Positions 49,519 through 58,162 of a stretch of DNA of 64,000 bases are shown piece by piece (position 1 is the stretch's first letter; the number at the start of each line of letters is the position of its first letter). Source of the DNA: Candidatus Villigracilis propinquus (GTDB lineage Bacteria > Chloroflexota > Anaerolineae > Anaerolineales > Villigracilaceae). The stretch spans positions 1-64,000 of the forward strand of contig JADKDM010000019.1 of NCBI GenBank assembly GCA_016714565.1. The letters are read 5' to 3'. The position numbers were made by a program, and so were the translations under genes. Below the pieces are notes generated by a model. It was not told the DNA's origin, searched no databases, and saw only the letters and a program-made list of their open reading frames with translations.

Positions 49519-51225
49519 TTACGCTTTCGTTACGCTGAACTTTTCCTTGCCGATCTTGTAATTGCCGCTGTGTTTGATGACCTGATCCACTGCACCTTCA
49601 GGGACATCCACAAAGGTATATGTATCTTCAATGCGGATCTTTCCAATGGTATAGCCGGGGATATTGGCATGGAAGGCGATCTGTCCGACAATGTCATTCG
49701 GGCGGATATTGTTGGCTTTGCCCTTGTTGATCTTCAAGCGGATCATGCCTTCTTCGTGCGAGTCACGGCGGGGTTTCTTGCCGGCAAAATCGCCGCGTTT
49801 GGCGCCTGCACCAAAGTCGCGTTTGCCAGAAGCAGTATCACCGCGTTTATTGCTGCGCAGGGAACCACGGCTGCTATAGTCACGTTCAGGCTTGCGGGAG
49901 AAATCGGCCTTCACCTCAGCCACCTCTGAAATGGGGCGTTGCTTTTCATCAGCGCGGGCAATCTTGATGGCAGCGGCGGCGATGTTCACCACATCGTGAC
50001 CTGCTTCGATCAGTTCCTGTACCATTTCAAGTTCGCGCTTGAAACGTCCACGGCCAAGCCAGATCTTTAAGTTCTCAACCGTTTGCGATTCGCGGTGCTT
50101 GATGATATCGGAGGTGGTGGGCAATTCCATTTTGGTGACGATCTGCTTGGTAAGTGCTTCCACTTCGCGCATGCGGCGCTTTTCACGCGGAGAGATCAAG
50201 CTGATGGCAATGCCCTCCTTGCCTGCGCGGCCTGTGCGTCCAATACGGTGGACGTACACTTCGGCGTCATCGGGCAAATGGAAGTTGAATACGTGGGAAA
50301 TATCGTCAATGTCCAAACCACGGGCGGCCACATCGGTGGCGACCAACACTTTAAGCTGGTTGGCACGGAAACGTCCGAGTACGCGCTCACGGGCATTCTG
50401 ATCCAAGTCACCATGAATGGCTTCGGCGGGGATGCCGCGAATTACCAGTTCATTGGCTAGCTGTCCCGTCTCTGCGCGGGTGCGGGCAAAGATCAAGGCG
50501 CTATGAATGGGTTCGATCTCGAAGAGACGAGTAAGGGCGTTGATCTTGTCACTGTCGTGGACGAGGTAATAGCGTTGTTCAATGTGCGGGGTGGTGAGAG
50601 CGCTTCTTTTAACAGTAACAGATTGAGGGTCGCGCATGAAGCGATTTGCGAGAGCGCGAATCCGCGCGGGCATGGTGGCGCTGAAGAGGGAAGTCTGACG
50701 CTCGGCAGGAGTCGTCGCGAGGATCTTTTCGACTTCGTCGATGAATCCCATGTTGAGCATTTCATCCGCTTCATCCAGGACGACGGTCTTGATCTCGCTC
50801 AAGTTGAGGACGTTACGCTCGAGCAGATCGTTCATACGGCCCGGTGTGCCGACGACAACATCCACGCCGCGTTTGAGGCTGTTGATCTGCGGGCTGTAGG
50901 GCTGGCCGCCATAGACAGCAAGCACGCGCACGTTGAGATGCTTGCCATATTGGATCATGGAATCGGCAACCTGCAGCGCGAGTTCACGCGTAGGCGCGAG
51001 CACCAACGCCTGCGGATTTTTTTGTCGTTCAAAATTGTTGAGAATGGGGAGGGCGAAGGCGGCTGTTTTGCCTGTGCCGGTTTGGGCCTGACCAATTACG
51101 TCAACGCCGGTGAGCATGAGGGGGATCATGCCCGCTTGAATGGGTGTGGGCTCGGAATAGCCAAGCTCAGTGATGGCCTGCATGATCTCGTCACGCAGGT
51201 TGAGAGAAGAAAAATCGGTTGTCAT
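49519..51225 (-). CDS. deaD: DEAD-box RNA helicase (CsdA/DeaD class)
   Basis: 568 residues. Q motif (PTPIQAGMIPL), motif I AQTGTGKTA (about 47-55), motif II DEAD (about 154), SAT, RGLDI, and the HRIGRTGRAGKEG motif VI. After a charged Arg/Gly-rich linker (about 425-480) comes the DbpA-like RNA-binding fold (MIRLKINKGKANNIRPNDIV). It unwinds structured RNA during cold growth and ribosome assembly. AAGGAT precedes the ATG. Confidence 0.95.
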   Translation of the reverse strand: MTTDFSSLNLRDEIMQAITELGYSEPTPIQAGMIPLMLTGVDVIGQAQTGTGKTAAFALPILNNFERQKNPQALVLAPTRELALQVADSMIQYGKHLNVRVLAVYGGQPYSPQINSLKRGVDVVVGTPGRMNDLLERNVLNLSEIKTVVLDEADEMLNMGFIDEVEKILATTPAERQTSLFSATMPARIRALANRFMRDPQSVTVKRSALTTPHIEQRYYLVHDSDKINALTRLFEIEPIHSALIFARTRAETGQLANELVIRGIPAEAIHGDLDQNARERVLGRFRANQLKVLVATDVAARGLDIDDISHVFNFHLPDDAEVYVHRIGRTGRAGKEGIAISLISPREKRRMREVEALTKQIVTKMELPTTSDIIKHRESQTVENLKIWLGRGRFKRELEMVQELIEAGHDVVNIAAAAIKIARADEKQRPISEVAEVKADFSRKPERDYSSRGSLRSNKRGDTASGKRDFGAGAKRGDFAGKKPRRDSHEEGMIRLKINKGKANNIRPNDIVGQIAFHANIPGYTIGKIRIEDTYTFVDVPEGAVDQVIKHSGNYKIGKEKFSVTKA

Positions 51226-51240
51226 CTGTATCCTTTTTTT

Positions 51241-51322
51241 ATGTCATTGCGAAGAGGGCTTTAGCCCGACAAAACAATCTCACATTGCTGGAGATTGCTT
51301 CGCCGCAGCGAGCGCGGCTCGC
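51241..51322. repeat. GTCATTGCGAG-class palindromic element, copy 1
   Basis: Begins ATGTCATTGCGAAGAGGGCT and ends GGCTCGCAACGACAC with an inner AACAATCTC / GAGATTGCTTCG stem. Ends are inverted copies. Related copies lie at 53954, 54974, 57611 and 61116. Confidence 0.75.
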
Positions 51323-51412
51323 AACGACACACTATATACGGGATGTTTCGATGACTCCGTTTTACTTCCTTCTTGCCAACAAGGTTTGCTTTTGCAAGCA
51401 CACCCGCCCAAC

Positions 51413-51441
51413 AAAAAAGCCCGACATGTTGTGCGCCGGGC
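51413..51441 (-). terminator. Terminator of the membrane-protein gene at 51531
   Basis: GCCCG (51419-51423) and CGGGC (51437-51441) pair, with TTTTTT on the minus strand (51413-51418). The stem is short, so activity is uncertain. Confidence 0.5.
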
Positions 51442-51530
51442 CATCATTTAGAGTGATCAAAACAATTCCCAAAAACGTTTGCTCTCCAGTGAGAGCGGAC
51501 GTGAGTTTACCACAGTTTTTGCAAGAATCG

Positions 51531-52160
51531 CTATTCCAGCGTTTCCATACTCAACAGAACCCAGACACCCTGATCTTTCACAGCATGGACACGATACAGC
51601 CGTTTTGGTTGAATGGTCTCTCGCAGCGAATCTGTGATGTTGAATTCGATGCTGTCCATTCGCAAAATATGAGAAACCTGTGTGGATTGATGCCCACGCC
51701 GATTGATGCCGCCCTGGGATGTGTATGCTTCGGCACGCGCTTCAATGGTCTGAATCTCTCCCAGTGGACTGGCCGCGAGCGGCGTACCCATATTCCGTGC
51801 CATTTCCACAGAAGCCTGATATTGACGCGGGACAATCACAAATATAAACAGGGCAGCAAGAAGCAACGCTCCCACCATCACAGGGAAGAATAATCCGCCC
51901 AGCATATTCTGCAACATATCGAATACGCCCACAAAATATAGCACTACGGCAAAGGCAAGAAATCCAAAGCCGAAGATCAGAGAAATGATCGGGCCTTTAT
52001 TATCATACTTGTTTGCGGAGTACTGCATGAAATTACGTGTCTCTTCAAAACGCTTCAATTGGGTGGGGGAATAACGTCCCTGTTTGTTCTCTTCAAGATC
52101 GGCGGCACTGAACATGCCATTTTGCTGTAATACCTGATTATGTTCTAAAGCAGAATTCAT
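51531..52160 (-). CDS. Two-helix membrane protein of unknown function
   Basis: 209 residues from ATG 52160 (AAGGAG upstream); a longer in-frame start overlaps the next gene. A soluble N-terminal part (1-65, GRYSPTQLKRFEETRNFMQY), two membrane helices (about 66-88 and 92-116), then a cytosolic beta-rich part with GEIQTIEARAEAYTSQGGIN and LYRVHAVKDQGVWVLLSME. Similar proteins appear as uncharacterised integral proteins; no domain named. Confidence 0.75.
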   Translation of the reverse strand: MNSALEHNQVLQQNGMFSAADLEENKQGRYSPTQLKRFEETRNFMQYSANKYDNKGPIISLIFGFGFLAFAVVLYFVGVFDMLQNMLGGLFFPVMVGALLLAALFIFVIVPRQYQASVEMARNMGTPLAASPLGEIQTIEARAEAYTSQGGINRRGHQSTQVSHILRMDSIEFNITDSLRETIQPKRLYRVHAVKDQGVWVLLSMETLE

Positions 52161-52183
52161 GATGTCATCTCCTTGATAAAGTA

Positions 52184-53026
52184 TCAAATGGTCATTAAAA
52201 CGATCGCAATTAAGGCCGCCGCAATACCGATCCATTGGTTTCGATTAAGCCGTTCCTTGAGGAATACCCACGCGAGCACGACCGTGGCGCCGGGGAAAAG
52301 GGAACTGAGCACGGAGGCCACGTCCAACCTGCCTGATTGGCTGGCGAGTATAAAGAAGAAATTACCGCCAATATCCAGAAGACCATTGACTGTAATGATA
52401 GGCAGTGCAGAAGTGTCAATTTTTATTGACGACCTTGTGATAAGCAGATAGGCCGTAATAAGCACAATACCACCTGAGCGCGACAAGATCATGGGCCAGA
52501 AGGCGCCGCCCGCCTTCGTGGCTTCGTGCATGAGGACAAAGTACAGGCCAAATCCAATGCCTGCGATTAGAGGCAGCTTCAAGTCCGAAAGATGCGAGAG
52601 GATGTCCTTCACGCCACCTTCACCCTGGGAGATCATCCACACCGCAAAGAGGGCGAAGCCAAATCCAAGGATCGTCAGAAAATCAGGCAACCCCTGTGTG
52701 AACATTCCAACTATAACGGGCAGCGTTGCGGCCAATAATGCAGAAACTGGCGCGGCGATGCTCATTACTCCGATTGCCATTGCATGGTACAGAAGCATCA
52801 ACCCAATGGTGCCGAGCGCGCCCGCGACGAGGGCAAAGACCGCAGACCGTGAGCCGAGCATAGACTCACCCGTTACACCAACTACGATAAAAAGGAACAC
52901 GATCCCGATCACTTCTGCATAGAACACCGAACGAAACGCGCCTACCTTGCGCGCTGCCATCCCACCCGTAAAATCGCCCGCCCCCCAACTAAGCGCGGAT
53001 GCAAGACCAAAAATAATGGATACCAA
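52184..53026 (-). CDS. EamA-type (DMT superfamily) permease
   Basis: 280 residues with ten membrane helices in two EamA halves (ALSWGAGDFTGGMAARKVGA start; second half ends FLKERLNRNQWIGIAAALIA). Such proteins export amino acids or small metabolites. Ends 24 bases before the next membrane protein gene, so probably one messenger. Confidence 0.9.
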   Translation of the reverse strand: MVSIIFGLASALSWGAGDFTGGMAARKVGAFRSVFYAEVIGIVFLFIVVGVTGESMLGSRSAVFALVAGALGTIGLMLLYHAMAIGVMSIAAPVSALLAATLPVIVGMFTQGLPDFLTILGFGFALFAVWMISQGEGGVKDILSHLSDLKLPLIAGIGFGLYFVLMHEATKAGGAFWPMILSRSGGIVLITAYLLITRSSIKIDTSALPIITVNGLLDIGGNFFFILASQSGRLDVASVLSSLFPGATVVLAWVFLKERLNRNQWIGIAAALIAIVLMTI

Positions 53027-53043
53027 TGAAAACCTTCCTTAAT

Positions 53044-53070
53044 AGACGATGGATGACAGACCGTGGACGA
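53044..53070. repeat. GACGATGG-class short element
   Basis: AGACGATGGATGACAGACCGTGGACGATG resembles one arm set of the elements at 42177 and 49011. Probably a degenerate copy between the DMT and lyase genes. Confidence 0.4.
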
Positions 53071-53072
53071 TG

Positions 53073-53939
53073 TTATTTACCTGCCGCCTTCGCCCGCGCC
53101 AACACCTTTTGTGCATTCTTCAAGAGCGGCATGTCGATCATCTTATCATCCAAAGCGTACGCGCCCTTGCCCTCTTTTTGACTGGCTTCAAATGTCTCCA
53201 CGATGCGCCTTGCATACGCAATTGATTCATCAGATGGAGTGAACGCCTCTTGCACCGCTGACACTTGATTCGGGTGAATGATCTGTTTCCCGCTGAAGCC
53301 GAGTCCTGCCCCAAACTGCGACTCAACTTTCAGCGCTTCCAGATCCTTGTAATCTATCGTGACAATATCCAGCGCCTGCAGATCATTCGCCGCGCAAGCC
53401 ACAATCACCGCCTGCCGTGCATACAACAACTCCACCGCATCCTTCGTGCGGACAGCGCCAATTGACGCCGCGAAATCCTCGCCGCCGAAGATGATCGCAT
53501 CCAAGCGTGGATGTGCCGCGATCTCTTTGAGATTCAAAATTCCCTTCGCCGTTTCCACTCCGATCAAAATGCGGACTGAATTGATCGGCCAGCCATACTT
53601 CAACTCCGCGGCTTCGATGATTCGGCTCGCCCATTCCACCTGTTCAAACGATTCCACTTTTGGAATCACAATCCCGTCAGGATGATAAGGCAGCACCGCT
53701 TCAATATCATCCTTCTCCCAACCTGAACCCACCGAATTAATACGCGCCAGTTTTTCGCTCGCGCCAAAATCCAACTCCTGTAACGCCTTGGAGATGGTAG
53801 CTCGCGCCTCGGCCTTTTTATTGACCGCCGTGCCGTCTTCCATATCCATGCAGATCGAATCCACACCCAGCGTAACGGATTTCGTGATCATCTTCCAGTT
53901 ATCCCCTGGCATGTAAAGCAGTGCTCGTCGTGAGTGCAT
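53073..53939 (-). CDS. CitE-like (HpcH/HpaI family) acyl-CoA lyase
   Basis: 288 residues from ATG 53939 (AGGAGA upstream); the upstream frame runs into the repeat at 53954. TIM barrel with RRALLYMPGDNWKMI, MDMEDGTA (Asp/Glu metal site), PKVESFEQVEWA, GVETAKGILNL and the late FGGEDFAASIG. Related to citrate lyase beta, malyl-CoA and citramalyl-CoA lyases that split CoA esters. Last gene in the carboxylase cluster, so may cleave the product of the MaoC step. Confidence 0.9.
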   Translation of the reverse strand: MHSRRALLYMPGDNWKMITKSVTLGVDSICMDMEDGTAVNKKAEARATISKALQELDFGASEKLARINSVGSGWEKDDIEAVLPYHPDGIVIPKVESFEQVEWASRIIEAAELKYGWPINSVRILIGVETAKGILNLKEIAAHPRLDAIIFGGEDFAASIGAVRTKDAVELLYARQAVIVACAANDLQALDIVTIDYKDLEALKVESQFGAGLGFSGKQIIHPNQVSAVQEAFTPSDESIAYARRIVETFEASQKEGKGAYALDDKMIDMPLLKNAQKVLARAKAAGK

Positions 53940-53953
53940 TGGTTCTCCTGTTT

Positions 53954-54039
53954 CGTCATTGCGAGGGCGATAGCCCGAAGCAATCTCGCACCAAATCTGA
54001 GATTGCTTCGTCGGGAAAAGCACCCTCCTCGCAATGACG
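53954..54039. repeat. GTCATTGCGAG-class palindromic element, copy 2
   Basis: Ends CGTCATTGCGAGG and CCTCGCAATGACG are exact inverted copies; the inner AGCAATCTCGC and GAGATTGCTTCG also pair. 86 bases in the gap between the MaoC and lyase genes. Confidence 0.88.
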
Positions 54040-54040
54040 G

Positions 54041-54490
54041 TTAGTTTGATTTCTTTAAAAACATCGCCGTTCGCTCGAACTCCACCACGATCGTACCATC
54101 CGGCTTTTTGCCTGTGCATTTGATTTTCACCAGTCCCGCGTTCGGTCTGGACTTTGACTCGCGCATCTCAACGATCTCGCTTTCCGCGTAAATAGTATCA
54201 CCGTGAAAAACGGGGTTCGGATGAACAACTTTGTCATATCCCAAATTTGCCACGATGGTGCCTTCGGTCAACTCGGCAACCGTCAACCCCACCACCAAAC
54301 CAAAAGTAAAAACCCCATTCACCAGCCGTTGACCAAACTCGGTCTTCGACGCGAAATCTTCATTGACATGCAGCGGCTGCGTATTCATCGTCAGCGCGGA
54401 GAACAACACATTATCCATCTCCGTCACAGTGCGCCCGCCATGTTTGAACTTCATTCCAACTTCAAGCTCATCAAAATATTTACCAGCCAT
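54041..54490 (-). CDS. MaoC-type enoyl-CoA hydratase
   Basis: 149 residues, single hot-dog domain. MaoC motif around KFKHGGRTVTEMDNVLFSAL and TMNTQPLHVNEDFASKTEFG, with the catalytic Asp/His pair (NVLFSALT, PLHVNEDFA). Hydrates enoyl-CoA or dehydrates hydroxyacyl-CoA. Starts one base after the biotin carrier stop, so tightly coupled. It may carry out the methylglutaconyl-CoA or a similar step in place of a crotonase. Confidence 0.9.
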   Translation of the reverse strand: MAGKYFDELEVGMKFKHGGRTVTEMDNVLFSALTMNTQPLHVNEDFASKTEFGQRLVNGVFTFGLVVGLTVAELTEGTIVANLGYDKVVHPNPVFHGDTIYAESEIVEMRESKSRPNAGLVKIKCTGKKPDGTIVVEFERTAMFLKKSN

Positions 54491-54967
54491 TTAATCCTCC
54501 ATCTCGATCAGGATCTGTTCACGCTCCACCGTCTGCCCCTGCGCCACATGCAGAGCCTTCACCGTGCCATCTTTCAAAGCCTGTATGCGGATTTCCATCT
54601 TCATGGCCTCCATCGTAAGCAAGGTTTGACCTTTCTTAACGACATCCCCCACGCTGACAGAGACGCTTCGCACCTGACCCGGCATTGGGGCGATCAATCC
54701 CCCGGCATGATCGTGCCTGACGCCTTGTTTTGCACCCGATGTTTTCGTCAGCATAATGGTGTGACCGTCAATCGTCACCCAGCGCTTCGCCATATCGGAT
54801 GAGACATGCGCATTCACACGCTGCCCATCGATCAGCAAGTCCATGCGTCCATCCTCCGCGCGGATGACTTGAACCGAAATAGTCTTCCCATCCATCGTAG
54901 CAATGTAGTGATCGCCCGATGGGTTGATCTCAAGAGTTTGTGTGTCGAAGTTTATTTTCATAATCAT
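54491..54967 (-). CDS. Biotin carboxyl carrier protein of an acyl-CoA carboxylase
   Basis: 158 residues. The last 75 are a biotinyl domain with the lysine in MEAMKME (Lys123). The first 80 form a beta region with HYIATMDGKTISVQVIRAED, like the BT linker of the methylcrotonyl/propionyl-CoA carboxylase alpha chain. It is encoded separately from the biotin carboxylase (55105), where one fused alpha chain is usual. ATG 54967 or 54961 are both possible. Confidence 0.92.
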   Translation of the reverse strand: MIMKINFDTQTLEINPSGDHYIATMDGKTISVQVIRAEDGRMDLLIDGQRVNAHVSSDMAKRWVTIDGHTIMLTKTSGAKQGVRHDHAGGLIAPMPGQVRSVSVSVGDVVKKGQTLLTMEAMKMEIRIQALKDGTVKALHVAQGQTVEREQILIEMED

Positions 54968-54973
54968 CTCTTA

Positions 54974-55096
54974 CGTCATTGCGAGGGCGCACTTGTTCTT
55001 TGCCCGACACTTGCGCCGTACGCCAGTGCGGTGAGCAATCTCCCATTCAATATAGGAGATTGCTTCGTCGGGAAGAACACCCTCCTCGCAATGACG
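54974..55096. repeat. GTCATTGCGAG-class palindromic element, copy 3 (long)
   Basis: Ends CGTCATTGCGAGG (54974-) and CCTCGCAATGACG (-55096) match exactly. The 123-base element fills the gap between the biotin carrier and biotin carboxylase genes. The inner GAGCAATCTCC and GGAGATTGCTTCG pair. Confidence 0.88.
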
Positions 55097-55104
55097 ATGT
55101 CTTG

Positions 55105-56619
55105 TTAATTTCTATAATTCTTCGTCTGCTTCCACGGGTTGAATGGATCAGTCTCATTTGATACAGCGGGCTGCGCCTTCGCACCAACGAAGACCACATC
55201 TGCAAGGGCAGCTGCGATCAAATTCTGAAATGCGGGAACTTGTTGTTCAGGGAGCAAACTCCCCAACTCCAAATTCTTCTCCACCCACCTCGTGGACACT
55301 TTACCCTGCGCAAAATCTTCATGTTTCAAGACCGCCTGCATGAAATCAATATTCGTAACTACGCCGTGGACAATGAACTCACGCAAGGCAGTTTGCATAC
55401 GCTGAATCGCCACATCCCGAGTCTCGGCATGGACAATTAACTTCGCCAGCAGCGGGTCGTAGAAATGATTCACATCACTGCCCGTCTTAAAGCCCGAATC
55501 CACGCGGATGCCCGGGCCGCGTGGTTCGAGGAATTGCAAGAGTCGGCCCGTGCTGGGTAAAAATCCATTGGACGGGTCTTCGGCATAGACACGGCATTCA
55601 ATGGCATGACCGTGCTGGTGAAAGTCGCTTTGCGTGAACGGGAATTTTTCTCCCGCCGCAATGCGGATCTGCCACTGGACAAGGTCAATGCCTGCGACGA
55701 GTTCGGTGATGGGATGTTCTACCTGCAATCTTGTGTTCATTTCGAGAAAGTAAAAAGGTTGAAGGTTGAAGGTCGAAGGTCGGGGGTCGAAGATGAATTC
55801 GATGGTGCCTGCGTTGTAATAGTTGACAGCTTTGGCAGCGGCTACTGCGGCTTCGCCCATCTTTTCACGTATCTCGGGGGTGAGCAACGGCGATGGAGTC
55901 TCTTCGATGATCTTCTGGTGTCTGCGCTGCACAGAACACTCACGCTCGAAAAGATGGACGAGGTTTCCATATTTATCGCCAAAGACTTGAAACTCGATGT
56001 GATGCGCATCTGCAAGATATTTTTCGATGAGCAAATTTTCATCACCGAAGGAATTCAGTGCCTCGCGCCTTGCGGACTCAATCGCTTCGCTCAATTCGCT
56101 TTCGGCATTGACCACGCGCATGCCTTTGCCGCCGCCGCCCGCGGACGCTTTGATAAGCACGGGGTAGCCAATTTCTTTTGCGGCTTTTTTGAAATCATCA
56201 TCTGATGTCAAACCTTCAAAGCCGGGGACGGTTGGCACGCCTGACTGTTTCATCAATATTTTCGACTCGGCTTTGTCGCCCATGGCGCGGATGGAATCTG
56301 CTGAAGGGCCGATAAATGTCAGGCTGGCAGATTCAACTGTCCCTGCGAAAGAGGCGTTCTCTGAGAGGAATCCATAGCCCGGGTGAATGGCATCTGCTTT
56401 TGAGTCGAGAGCGGCGCGGATGATTTTATCCACATTCAAATAGGATTCTTTCGGCGCGGCATCGCCAAGCAAAATGGCTTCATCCGCAAGTTGAACATGC
56501 TGCGCGTTTTTATCCGCTTCGGAATAGACAGCAACGGTTTTGATGCCAAGCTCGCGGCATGCGCGAATGATTCGGATAGCGATCTCGCCGCGGTTGGCAA
56601 TGAGAATTTTATTGAACAT
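55105..56619 (-). CDS. Acyl-CoA carboxylase biotin carboxylase subunit
   Basis: 504 residues. ATP-grasp biotin carboxylase: GEIAIRIIRACRELG, IHPGYGFLSEN, KASAGGGGKGMRVV (about 157-170), IEFQVFGDKYGN and LEMNTRLQVEHPITE (Glu293). Carboxylates biotin with bicarbonate and ATP. Between IEFIFD and FYFLEMNTR there are ten extra residues (PRPSTFNLQP, 279-288), where other family members have about four; these are encoded by a heptad-like DNA array (55757-55794). Overlaps the epimerase gene by 11 bases. Confidence 0.94.
   Translation of the reverse strand: MFNKILIANRGEIAIRIIRACRELGIKTVAVYSEADKNAQHVQLADEAILLGDAAPKESYLNVDKIIRAALDSKADAIHPGYGFLSENASFAGTVESASLTFIGPSADSIRAMGDKAESKILMKQSGVPTVPGFEGLTSDDDFKKAAKEIGYPVLIKASAGGGGKGMRVVNAESELSEAIESARREALNSFGDENLLIEKYLADAHHIEFQVFGDKYGNLVHLFERECSVQRRHQKIIEETPSPLLTPEIREKMGEAAVAAAKAVNYYNAGTIEFIFDPRPSTFNLQPFYFLEMNTRLQVEHPITELVAGIDLVQWQIRIAAGEKFPFTQSDFHQHGHAIECRVYAEDPSNGFLPSTGRLLQFLEPRGPGIRVDSGFKTGSDVNHFYDPLLAKLIVHAETRDVAIQRMQTALREFIVHGVVTNIDFMQAVLKHEDFAQGKVSTRWVEKNLELGSLLPEQQVPAFQNLIAAALADVVFVGAKAQPAVSNETDPFNPWKQTKNYRN
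55757..55794. repeat. Heptad-like array inside the biotin carboxylase gene
   Basis: On the plus strand AGGTTGAAGGTTGAAGGTCG followed by AAGGTCGGGGGTCGAAG is a run of 7-base words (GGTTGAA, GGTTGAA, GGTCGAA, GGTCGGG, GGTCGAA). It codes for the extra residues 279-288 in frame. Intergenic arrays of related style occur near 58163 and 63686. Confidence 0.8.
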
Positions 56620-57589
56620 GTTTCAACAATTCCAATTCACGCTCACCACCCAGCCCCGCTTTCCATTCATGATCCGCGGGACGTTCGGATGCCCAGGCAA
56701 TCGTATCTTTGACGGTCTGTACAAGCGGAGAAATGACAAGGCCCGCCTGCATGGCTTTGGAAGAATCCACGCGGGAGAAGCCAGCATCTTCATCCGTGTC
56801 GGGGACCCATGCGGGCATGTCAATCCACGGCACGACATTATTCTTCGCAAGGAATTCTGGCGATGCCCATTTGAAATTTGCGTCACTGCCACTGGCTTGT
56901 TTACAGGTCTTGAACACGGTGCCAAGAGTTACCGATGGACCAGTGGCATTGAACGTACCTGAGATGTTTTGTTCCACCAGACGGATGATGAAATCGGAGA
57001 GGTCGCGGACATCGATGATCTGCGTGAGCGCATCAGGACCTTCGGGAGTAAGCACATCGCCGCCGCGCGCGATGCGTACTGGCCAGTACGTGAAGCGGTC
57101 GGTTGGATCGTGCGGACCAACGATAAGCCCGGGGCGAATAATGAGCGAACCGACCCCGAAGGCATCCTGCACAGCTTTTTCGCACAGCGCCTTCAACGGG
57201 CCATACGATTCGCCCGTAACTTCCTCCATCGATTCATCTTCGATCTTGCCAACGGGATAACTTTCGTTGATGCCGATCTTTTTGAAATCAACATACACCG
57301 AAACGCTGGAGATAAAAACATACTGCTCGGCCTTATCCTTCAACGCCTCGGCAGACATGCGGACGATGCGCGGAAAATATCCGCAGGTATCGATGACCGC
57401 ATCCCACGGTCCACCCGTTAGTTGATCCAGGTCTTTTTCACGGTCTCCCTGGATCATATCCACGTTTCGAAAAAGCTCGGGATTGGTGATGCCTCGGTTG
57501 AAGAGGGTCACTTCATGCCAGCGCGCGCGGGCAGAGTTGACGAGGTGACGTCCGAGAAAACGCGTGCCGCCGATGATGAGGATTTTCAT
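56609..57589 (-). CDS. NAD-dependent epimerase/dehydratase family protein
   Basis: 326 residues from ATG 57589 (GGAGA upstream). Rossmann motif ILIIGGTRFLGRHLVNSAR, then VDMIQGDREKDLDQL, and a DTCGYFPRIVRMSAEALKDK stretch as in extended SDR proteins. The usual YxxxK is replaced by a SYGPLKALCEK stretch (Tyr/Lys present). It resembles isoflavone-reductase-like/CSP41-like SDRs of unknown substrate. Its placement inside the carboxylase operon and the 11-base overlap with the biotin carboxylase start suggest co-translation. Confidence 0.85.
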   Translation of the reverse strand: MKILIIGGTRFLGRHLVNSARARWHEVTLFNRGITNPELFRNVDMIQGDREKDLDQLTGGPWDAVIDTCGYFPRIVRMSAEALKDKAEQYVFISSVSVYVDFKKIGINESYPVGKIEDESMEEVTGESYGPLKALCEKAVQDAFGVGSLIIRPGLIVGPHDPTDRFTYWPVRIARGGDVLTPEGPDALTQIIDVRDLSDFIIRLVEQNISGTFNATGPSVTLGTVFKTCKQASGSDANFKWASPEFLAKNNVVPWIDMPAWVPDTDEDAGFSRVDSSKAMQAGLVISPLVQTVKDTIAWASERPADHEWKAGLGGERELELLKHVQ

Positions 57590-57610
57590 TTTGTCTCCAT
57601 TTGTCGTGCA

Positions 57611-57654
57611 GTGAGATTGCTTCGTCGGGACGAAACGCCCTCCTCGCAATGACG
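57611..57654. repeat. GTCATTGCGAG-class element, half copy
   Basis: GTGAGATTGCTTCGTCGGGA followed by CGAAACGCCCTCCTCGCAATGACG keeps the right half of the element (inner stem and right end) and lacks the left end. Lies between the epimerase and the DUF1579-like gene. Confidence 0.7.
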
Positions 57655-57660
57655 TAGTGT

Positions 57661-58146
57661 TTATTTCTTCAATCTTGTCAGCACCATTTCCGTTGCTTTG
57701 GCTTCTTCGCCTTCGGGGGTGATGTTGTATCCGGTAATAGTAAGTTGATTCCCATCCAACTCCACTTCGGTGCGCCAGTTCCAATCGGGGCCTTCGGCGG
57801 GGTCGGGGTAACTGCCTGTGACGGCAAATCCATTTTCTTTTTCCGCGCCGATGCAGAACATGATGCCCGTGTTGGTGTGGAACGAATCCACCCACGAGGT
57901 TTCGAATTGTTCGAGTGTGGTGTTGTAGCCAAAGGTGAACATGCCATGCTGATGTTCGCCTTCGATGGATGATTGATACAGGAAGAGGGCGTAGCGTCCT
58001 TCGAGCAGCAGTTGAATGGTTCCAACAATTTGGGCTTCGTCGGCAAGTTTGTCTGGTTCGATCCAGAGCCTGCTTATGCCGCGCCAGTTGCCTGCCATTC
58101 GTGCAAAGAAGTGATGTGGGGTATCGATTGAGTTTGAGAAGGGCAT
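57661..58146 (-). CDS. DUF1579-like protein
   Basis: 161 residues, one lipocalin-like domain: MAGNWRGISRLWIEPDKLAD, RYALFLYQSSIEGEHQHGMF, FGYNTTLEQFETSWVDSFHT, late GNQLTITGYNI. Members of DUF1579 are predicted small-ligand-binding beta barrels. No active site is visible. It lies in the acyl-CoA carboxylase operon and may bind a pathway intermediate (inference). Confidence 0.82.
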   Translation of the reverse strand: MPFSNSIDTPHHFFARMAGNWRGISRLWIEPDKLADEAQIVGTIQLLLEGRYALFLYQSSIEGEHQHGMFTFGYNTTLEQFETSWVDSFHTNTGIMFCIGAEKENGFAVTGSYPDPAEGPDWNWRTEVELDGNQLTITGYNITPEGEEAKATEMVLTRLKK

Positions 58147-58162
58147 GGGAGTCCTGTGGAAA

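Larger units (their letters stand above)
51226..51530. other. Intergenic region with a dispersed repeat and a terminator
   Basis: 305 bases upstream of deaD. It holds one GTCATTGCGA-class element (51241-51322) and a terminator on the minus strand (51413-51441). The deaD promoter should lie here, but no clear box is visible. Confidence 0.6.
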
